DNA from: Symsagittifera roscoffensis
Lineage: Eukaryota; Xenacoelomorpha; Acoela; Convolutidae
NCBI RefSeq assembly: GCF_963678635.1
Contig: NC_087067.1
Location: 16,259,018-16,323,017 of the forward strand
Reading direction: 5' to 3'
Length of the DNA: 64,000 nt
Shown: in pieces, positions 57,454 to 64,000 of the stretch
Numbering within the stretch: position 1 is the stretch's first letter
Layout: each line of letters opens with the position of its first letter
The notes under the pieces: generated by a model
Database searches by the model: none
Told to the model about the DNA's origin: nothing
Seen by the model: the letters and a program-made list of their open reading frames with translations, nothing else
Program-made: the position numbers and the translations under genes

Positions 57454-57465
57454 AATATCCTTTTT
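57454..57465. other. Target-site duplication of the Penelope-like element (left)
   Basis: AATATCCTTTTT here is repeated exactly at 61832-61843 on the other side of the element. Without the insertion, the tetraspanin leader would read straight from 57465 into 61844. Confidence 0.75.
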
Positions 57466-57755
57466 CGCACATTTTGTGCATCGTCAGGATATAAAATTTT
57501 TTATTTACAATAAAACGATCAAAGATCATGTATGAAATTCAAAAAGAACATAATAGAAATTTTCAACCAATCACATTCTTACATCTGTTATTACGTAATC
57601 ATTATTTCATCGATTATGACAATTTCCATTCTTTTTTGTTACTTGAGTCATAATTTTTCGATTTGATGTTTTATCCAAACTGACATGTCAGTTTATTTTT
57701 TCAAAAATTGCAATTTTTTAGTCATGTTTAAACATGTACTATAATTTTAATGTCA
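57466..57755 (-). repeat. 3' pseudo-LTR of the PLE
   Basis: This 290-base sequence is nearly identical to 61279-61567. On the minus strand it begins TGACATTAAAATTATAG and ends in the CTGACGA hairpin motif. The first bases supply the last codons and the stop of the PLE protein. Confidence 0.92.
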
Positions 57756-60700
57756 GCTCCCTGCTCCTGAACTCCTCGCGCGTGTTAATTCTGGGGCGTT
57801 CTTTCCAAATATGTAAGGCCTCCAGAGTGAGGAGTTTCTGTATGTTACTTGATTGATCTATAATCTCAGACTTAAGCTCAGCGCTCTTACCTTCCGTCAC
57901 ATTCTCTCAAATGTTGCCCTACTGGCGAATCTTCCTTGTGATGCTCTTCAATCCGCGTGGTCAAATGCCGGACCGTTTGTCCAACATAGGTGGAATTACA
58001 TCCACTACATGTGAGCTTGTAGACCACTCTGGATTTCAAATCTTTCGCAAAGGGAGATTTAAGGGACGGTAGGCAAGTCTTGAGCTTTCTCGTAGTAAAT
58101 ATCACTTGGGCTCCGGCGTTTTGACGCAGTTTGGCAGCAAACCACTCCGATGCATTACCCCGGTATTGTAATGTTATAATGGGTGCACTGACCTTTAAAG
58201 GATCTTCCTTGACTGATGTTACCGTTGTTCGTGTGTCAGTTTTTCGGTCGATGATCTTATTCAACGTTCTTAATACGACACCATCTGACCATTTTTCAGG
58301 GTATGGATTATCCACCCATTGTTCTTTATTAATCTTCATTGCCTTGTCAAAGTTTTCCCATGTTGATGTACTTCTAAAAATCCGATGAACAGTACCCTCA
58401 ACTATATTGCGTTTATATTGCAATGGAGCGCAGCTTCTGAAGTTAAGGATAGTCCCAGTATCCGTTGGTTTTTGATACCATCCACATGTTACCTTTTTTC
58501 GTGAGTCCACATTAATGTCCAAATCTAGAAAGGCTAAGTCTCCGTTCGAATCCGGATTTTCGATAGTGAATTGTAAGTTGGGGTGGAGCTCATTAGCTGC
58601 TTTTAACACTATATCTGGATCCCCCTTTACCGTCCTCACTATATCATCTACATATCTTAGGAACGCTTTGACATTTTCTGTTGGTTTTTCTTGCTCTCGC
58701 TGCTCTTTACATCTCTTACAATACCAAACCATTTCTGAGATTTGCTCATATTCTTTGTCGGATACATTACTACACTTTAAATGGTACCAATTTAAACAAG
58801 CTTCGCATTCGATCCCGTTACTTCTGTATGTTACCCTCCGCTCGCAATCAGGGCATAGGCCATTCCGGTTTTCATTTAGCTGTGTCAACGCAGGTACTTC
58901 CTTCATTAATGCATATTCGTACTCCTTTAGCCATAAATGGCAAGAATGACAGCAAGGGATGCACCCATTGCCAACCCATCCTTTTGTACGTACCATAAAC
59001 CATTGCATTTGAAGTGCACCTTACTTACAGCCATGTTCAACAATTTCTTCATAGTTCCGCGTGCCAGTTTAGGAGGACTAGTTTGTTCGTACAGTTTCCT
59101 CAGTGCTATATCTATTGCCTCCTTTAGTGGGACATTAGTGTACAAACTTTTGACATCCAGGGAGATAATACTCTCATTATAGTCTAGATCTATGTTCTCT
59201 ATGATCTCCCGAGCCATTTGTGTGTTTGTCTCAATGTTTGCCCCCTCAATGTTGTCAAAAAATTTGGCCAAAGTTTTATTTAGATGTTCATATGAGCTCC
59301 CTGGCAGTGACAGTACGGGACGGAGAGGGGTTCCTTTCTTATGTACTTTAGCCAATCCATATAATCGAGCTGGCTGCCCTCCCGTGGACCTAAGCCTACT
59401 ATACAGTGCCTCATCGATCTCATCTTTCTTTTTCATGGCCAACAGTTCTTTGTTGATGTCTTTCTCAATTTTCATAACAACACTATCAGTTAAACCTGGT
59501 TTTTCGCTAAATTGTTCCGATTGCAGCAGCTCAGTTAGTTTAGCCTCATATGTCGTTTTCTTCATTACACAGAAGCCAACACCTTTATCGAATGGGACTG
59601 CCAAGAGACCATTGTCCTTCAAATACTTCCTGGCTTTCTCAATCCCTCTATCCGACGGTGTTTGCCGCACACGTTTAGCGTATGATTTTGCAGCAGCTTC
59701 AATTTCACATAATTTTTCACCTGGTACCTTTTGCGATTTAAGCTCAGATAAAAAATTATCAATGTCCGCAAGAAAGTGAAGTTCATTGAAACGATTCCTC
59801 ACCGGGCGCTTTGGGCCAAAACCTAACACTTCATGAACCCACTTGGGTAGCTCAATGCCATCTAGTGCTCTGACCGATTTGTCATTCACTTTCATTAACG
59901 GTCTGTCCTGCCGCTCTGCTAGCTTTTTTAACTTCTTTTCATGTCTATCCTTGATGTCATGGATAGCAATTCTAGCCTGGAGCTTTAGATAAAATGCTAT
60001 TGAGGGCCACCATTGTTCATCTATCCCTCTCCGCACTACCTCTCTTGCCTTAGCTAGATCATCGTCTATCTTCTTCTCTTCTGACCTTGCCTGATTTATC
60101 TCTGTTCTTAGGAGTTTTAATTGAAAGCTATGCACCGCTTGGTCCGAAAAAACCCCATTTTCTGGCACCCGAAATCTCAAAAAATCTGGTATTATGTCAT
60201 TGCTTTGACATTTCCGTAAAAACTTCAATCGATGGAAATTGTTGTTTAATTTATTTGAATACTTCAGGTAATTCAAAACTAATTTCCAAGTTCGTTTTTT
60301 CCTGAGTATCCATCTCAGCATCGGTGGGGGCAAAACTACGGCGGTCATTATCCTGCAGGCCACGAGCACTTAAACTCATGCGGCTCTCAGCAGGATAATT
60401 CACACAGTAGATTCACTTACCCAATCCGCGCCCTTTCAGCCGGTGGTAGAGAGGCGTCAGTCGTTGTTTCCTCTCTGCGTGCCTTCGCCTTGCGTCGTCC
60501 TTGTGATGGTTTCTGAGTCCGCGCTCTTATCTTTGAGAATATCCCGGGCAAGTTTTCTCTATGTGTCAGCACAACTCGCAATGACTTCAACTCAAGTTCG
60601 CTCGATTGATGAACTTCCAGGTATTGTCTCACCAAAGCGGGATCCTGCCTCTTGCCTCTCGAGATCAATTTCGTTGTTGGGACTATCAAGATCCCTGTAC

Positions 60701-61058
60701 GCATCAGAGAATCAAAGATATCTGTCGTTCTGGTTCTTCTGCAATATATAATCGCCTTAAACCGATGTCGCTTTGATTGCAAATACGAAATTAAATCGTC
60801 CAGAGGATAAAGCGTGTTGGCATTGGTTCGGTGTTTCGACAAACTGTTATTCAATACGTCTTGCCAAAGAATTATCTCCTTGTCCACCAGAGGATGCTCT
60901 TCCAGAAGAGTCTGTAAATTTTGTCTCTTCCTCACGGTATGAGGATTCAGCGATAATCCCGATTCAGCGTATACCAGTTCGTCCAGTTCCGATTTCTCTG
61001 CTGGTCGTAAGGTATTCAAGCTATGAAATAGAGAGCTTGCAGCTACAACCCATGCCAT
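57739..61058 (-). pseudogene. PLE polyprotein: reverse transcriptase with internal PHD finger plus GIY-YIG endonuclease (two frame breaks)
   Basis: Exon 1 (60421-61058) and exon 2 (57739-60352) flank a 68-base intron; the full product would be about 1084 residues. A Lys/Glu-rich N-terminal part leads into the reverse transcriptase: GLAKVHKKGTPLRPVLS (fingers), motif A SLDVKSLYTNVP (near residue 610), motif B KDGLAMGASLAVILA (near 668) and catalytic motif C RYVDDIV (near 780). Between B and C, at 58708-58862, lies a C4HC3 PHD finger: CPDC, CEAC, WYHLKC, WYCKRC. The GIY-YIG endonuclease follows: VVYKLTCSGC, YVGQT, RHLTTRIEEH, and past a frame break the catalytic-Glu segment KLLTLEALHIWKERP. One break is a missing base near 58931-58943, just after motif B; the other is near 57887-57897. 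Its role is to copy its own RNA into DNA at a nick made by the endonuclease. Plus-strand frames at 58515-58949 and 59192-59779 are antisense shadows. Confidence 0.93.
60353..60420 (-). other. 68-base intron inside the PLE coding region
   Basis: The donor GTAAGTGAATC follows GCGCGGATTGG, and the acceptor CTCGTGGCCTGCAG precedes GATAATGACC. Splicing joins two long open frames in phase 2 and removes stops (TAA at 60417-60419). Introns are a known peculiarity of PLEs. Confidence 0.82.
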
Positions 61059-61274
61059 TTTTACTCAAATGTAAGAAAACTCATTGTTAAAATGAGAAAA
61101 GAAAAAATAAAAATTAAGACTATTCTGAGAAAAATAAAAATGATCTAAAAATTTTTTGTTTGTATTTTTACAACAAACTTTTTAATCTATCATTCACTCT
61201 TCGCCGAGTTATTTTTTTTTTCTAAATTTAACAAAAAGCAGAATAAGAATTTTTCAAAATTGTTAATTCAAACG

Positions 61275-61303
61275 TTTTCGCACATTTTGTGCATCGTCAG
61301 GAT
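61275..61303 (-). ncRNA. Hammerhead-ribozyme-like motif in the 5' pseudo-LTR (second copy 57462-57490)
   Basis: The minus strand reads CTGACGA, then T, the hairpin GCACA-AAA-TGTGC, then GAAAA. CUGANGA - helix II - GAAA is the hammerhead core, and PLE pseudo-LTRs are known to carry such ribozymes. The extra U before the helix and the lack of an obvious third helix make self-cleavage uncertain. Confidence 0.5.
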
Positions 61304-61567
61304 ATAAAATTTTATATTTACAATAAAATGATCAAAGATCATGTATGAAATTCAAAAAGAACATGTTAGAAATTTTTAACCAATCACATTCTTACATCTG
61401 TTATTACGTAATCATTATTTCATCGATTATGACAATTTCCATACTTTTTTGTTACTTGAGTCATAATTTTTCGATTTGATGTTTTATCCAATCTGACATG
61501 TCAGTTTATTTTTTCAAAAATTGCAATTTTTAGTCATGTTTAAACATGTACTATAATTTTAATGTCA
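61279..61567 (-). repeat. 5' pseudo-LTR of the PLE
   Basis: This is the direct copy of 57466-57755, with only a few differences such as TTTTATATTTAC versus TTTTTTATTTAC. It lies upstream of the coding region and should contain the element promoter. No TATA box is evident. Confidence 0.92.
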
Positions 61568-61570
61568 CAT

Positions 61571-61831
61571 TGACATTAAAATTATAGTACATGTTTAAAC
61601 ATGACTAAAAATTGCAATTTTTGAAAAAATAAACTGACATGTCAGTTTGGATAAAACATCAAATCGAAAAATTATGACTCAAGTAACAAAAAAGTATGGA
61701 AATTGTCATAATCGATGAAATAATGATTACGTAATAACAGATGTAAGAATGTGATTGGTTAAAAATTTCTAACACGTTCTTTTTGAATTTCATACATGAT
61801 CTTTGATCATTTTATTGTAAATAAAAAATTT
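61571..61831 (+). repeat. Inverted, truncated pseudo-LTR of the PLE
   Basis: This is the reverse complement of 61279-61567 minus the hammerhead-like end, forming a near-perfect palindrome of about 260 bases per arm centred on CAT at 61568-61570. Such head-to-head pseudo-LTRs are a known outcome of PLE integration. Confidence 0.9.
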
Positions 61832-61843
61832 AATATCCTTTTT
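61832..61843. other. Target-site duplication of the PLE (right)
   Basis: AATATCCTTTTT is identical to 57454-57465. Confidence 0.75.
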
Positions 61844-62779
61844 GGTCAACAAATCTTCGAGCAGTTAATTCACAATTCACTGCTCAGTTTGGTGTTGATG
61901 ATGCAAATTTGACTCATTTCAGATCGTAAAAAATGAACACTATAATTGCAAAATGATTATTAAGAATATTAAGCAGGTGTAAATCGCACAACTTTTTTTT
62001 TACATATTTATTTGCTATATAATAAAATAATGGTTAGAATTTTAACATCAAATAAATTTAAATTGTTTCCATGTTGTTTTTCCATAGATTGCCATAGAAG
62101 GATCTTCACGAAAAATCGATAGAAAATATTCCTTAAACTTACAATTCATAGTCTTGTAAGTTAAACTGCTGCTGTTTATGTTTGAATTTGCATTTTGAAT
62201 TTGTTTACAAATAAAAGCTGATTTTCTGAAAAAAAAATCAATTTTCGATATAATGACTGCTGAATCTTGCTTGAAAGTGCAGTTTTTTAGTTCTTTTGTT
62301 CCCATCAATTGTGCTGTTCACACCTCGGGTACTTGATTTTTGTATAAGCCGGTAGCAGTTTATGTTTGATTTTCCGTAGACGTCAAATTATTTTACTATC
62401 GAGAACCAGTGAAACCGAAGGACCTTGTTATCCAGCTTCAGATCGGATGAAAAATCAAATTTTCTTCTGTCACAGCAGGTCTTTATTGCCCAACTCAGTT
62501 GTTTTCCAAGCGATACTATTAGATTGGATTGGACGTTTAGTTGCTTAATAGTATTGCTCTGTAGTGTAGATGGCTTATGACAAAAGCGTTCAATAAAAAA
62601 ATTTGGTTTTCATTTTTCATTGTTTTCATCGATTGTAATTTATTGTTTTGATCCCGCAAGCCATTTTTCTTAAAATGTTTTCAACTTCTCAGTGAAAGGT
62701 CAGAAATTCATCCATAATTAACCCCAACTATTAAACTTGTGGCTTTTCTTCTATTTTGTTCTATCATCTAACATTATAC
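61844..62779. promoter_or_regulatory. Probable original upstream region of the tetraspanin gene
   Basis: Before the PLE inserted, this sequence lay directly upstream of 57465, so the promoter of the tetraspanin gene is most likely here. I see no convincing TATA box or other element. Small open frames (62048-62308, 62366-62548) have no recognisable content. Confidence 0.35.
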
Positions 62780-63900
62780 TGAGCTGTGAATTGCGTTTTT
62801 ACCTTGATCAAATGTTATCAGCTCAGTTTTCTTTGTGTTGATTTTTAAAGAATGTTTTGTGAAGTACAAAGATAATTTTTTACAGGATTTTTGCAGCAGC
62901 TGTAGAGCACTTCTGATGTCATTATCATCACAAAAAAGAATTATCTGCATATTGCACCACTTTGCAAGTTTTGGTTAAAACTTTGTTGAAGTCATTCATA
63001 AATAGGTTGAAAGTGGGCAGTCTCAAAACTGTACCATGAGGTAAGCCTTTGTGAATTGAGATCCAATTGGATTTAGTATTCTTTACTACACATTTCAGTT
63101 GTCTATTGCACTGGGTTTAATTTTTCATTAGTGCAAAAAAAGCTGTGACCTTCGCAAAAAGACACCCTTTTTTGGTTTTTCGATTTACTACAGAGGTCCT
63201 TTATGTATATAAGACATAGCAGCAGTGCTGATGAACGCCGTGATTTATCTGTAGAATATTCAAACTCTTTCAATTTGAAGATACGTATTGATAACGATTA
63301 GTTAAAAATGATTGTTTTATATTATAGCAAAAACCTCCAAAATCATAGCTTTCTTGCTTTTTCATCCGAATAGTACTATCGATGTTGTCAAACGCCTTTT
63401 TGAAATCTTAAGACATTTCATTCGCATGTTTTTCAAAGCTTTGCAGGATTGAATTATTTCTGTTGCAGTATTGATAACGTGGATAGATGAATGATTTTCT
63501 TGAAACCAAATTATTCTGCTGGAAGCTGTTAAAATTATTCATAGTTTTCAATAAAAGATTGAGACGCTATTTTTGATAACCTTCCTATTTTATGAAAACC
63601 GACTTATTGGTCTAAAATTGATTGGTTCCTTATTGGAGCCCTTTTAATGAAAAAGTAGAGTTTTGGCTCTTTTGAATACATCTAGAAAATTTCCCTAGAA
63701 AAAAATTGATTGAACAAATCAACTATTGAGTAGGTTAAAAAAATCTCAGCATCTAATTTAATCATTTTATTACTTAGACAAATTGTTACCAGTAGACGAA
63801 TTGTTTTAAAGAGATTTATTAACTTTCAGGGTTTACAAAAAAACAAAGAAGTTACTCTGATCAACTCTAGGGCAATTACTGTTCTGATTATTCTGAATGT
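62780..63900 (-). pseudogene. Decayed non-LTR (LINE-type) reverse transcriptase
   Basis: Broken minus-strand pieces fall in the usual order: FLDVFKRAKTLLFH and NKEPINFRPIS (near 63690-63590), IIWFQENHSSIHVINTATEI (near 63520-63450), motif A DFKKAFDNIDSTIR (near 63405-63365), SFLTNRYQYVSSN (near 63300), the GLPHGTVLRLPTFNLFMNDF motif (63045-62985), VVQYADN (near 62955, from the catalytic YADD) and LKINTKKTELITF (near 62830). This layout is typical of Jockey/CR1-like LINEs. There are many stops, and no endonuclease part is seen before the window ends. Confidence 0.8.
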
Positions 63901-64000
63901 TAGCCAGTTTTGCCCAACTTTATTAAAACTGGTTGAATTCAATCAAATCTGTTGAATTAAAACCTTGTACAAGATTTGAAAACGGCGAGAATTGAGCTAA

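Larger units (their letters stand above)
57466..61831 (-). mobile_element. Penelope-like retroelement (PLE), nearly intact
   Basis: The element is 4.37 kb with a single long coding region on the minus strand. It has a pseudo-LTR at each end in direct order (57466-57755 and 61279-61567) and a third, inverted copy outside the 5' one (61571-61831, separated by CAT). It is flanked by the 12-base duplication AATATCCTTTTT. Pseudo-LTRs in direct and inverted arrangement, an intron, a GIY-YIG endonuclease and a hammerhead-like motif are all known traits of this class. With only two single-base frame breaks it is young. It lies 65 bases upstream of the tetraspanin start codon and on the same strand. 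Confidence 0.93.

Noticed and set aside
58515-58949. Plus-strand open frame of 144 codons
   Set aside because: Antisense to the PHD finger and motif C region of the PLE; the minus-strand frame has clear domain motifs and this one none.
59192-59779. Plus-strand open frame of 195 codons
   Set aside because: It is exactly antisense to the PLE reverse transcriptase, rich in Ser and Leu as expected for a reverse-strand shadow, and has no family resemblance.
1-64000. CRISPR-like or bacterial features
   Set aside because: The tandem repeats lack regular unique spacers and the genes have spliceosomal introns, so the DNA is eukaryotic.

Overview
This is eukaryotic DNA, almost certainly from a non-ecdysozoan invertebrate animal. 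It is AT-rich, with few genes, long introns packed with transposons, GT-AG splice sites, and a seven-repeat protocadherin, a family known from bilaterians but missing from flies and nematodes. I cannot name the species; a tunicate or another marine invertebrate is only a guess. No bacterial operons, rRNA genes or CRISPR arrays are visible. The window also holds a 200-base assembly gap.

Region by region (both host genes are on the minus strand): (1) 316-21492 is a complete-looking delta-type protocadherin of about 1053 residues in six exons, with seven cadherin repeats, one membrane segment and a tail encoded partly by an exon 13.3 kb downstream. (2) 21493-35525 is mostly intergenic: old repeats, tRNA-like SINE pieces, an inverted repeat around the assembly gap and one orphan exon candidate. 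(3) 35526-57400 is a complete seven-exon tetraspanin of about 325 residues with the eight-cysteine loop of the TspanC8 group. Its last intron (13.6 kb) carries a 6.3 kb tandem duplication, each copy with a decayed protein-primed type B DNA polymerase of Polinton/Maverick type. Its fifth intron carries a hAT transposon with matching ends. (4) 57466-61831 is a nearly intact Penelope-like retroelement inserted 65 bases upstream of the tetraspanin start codon, flanked by a 12-base target duplication. It has three pseudo-LTR copies, a hammerhead-like motif, a 68-base intron, a reverse transcriptase, a GIY-YIG endonuclease and, unexpectedly, a PHD zinc finger inside the reverse transcriptase between the palm motifs B and C. 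(5) About 62780-63900 is a decayed non-LTR retrotransposon reverse transcriptase.

The two host genes encode cell-surface proteins (adhesion, and membrane-protein trafficking), but nothing in the sequence shows that they work together. The rest is mobile DNA: a CAGGGGCGGAT-ended MITE family that creates many of the long G/C runs, two dispersed repeat families sharing the motif AATGTTCCGAC next to a short hairpin, fold-back elements and tandem duplications. The most unusual item is the PHD finger built into the Penelope-like reverse transcriptase.
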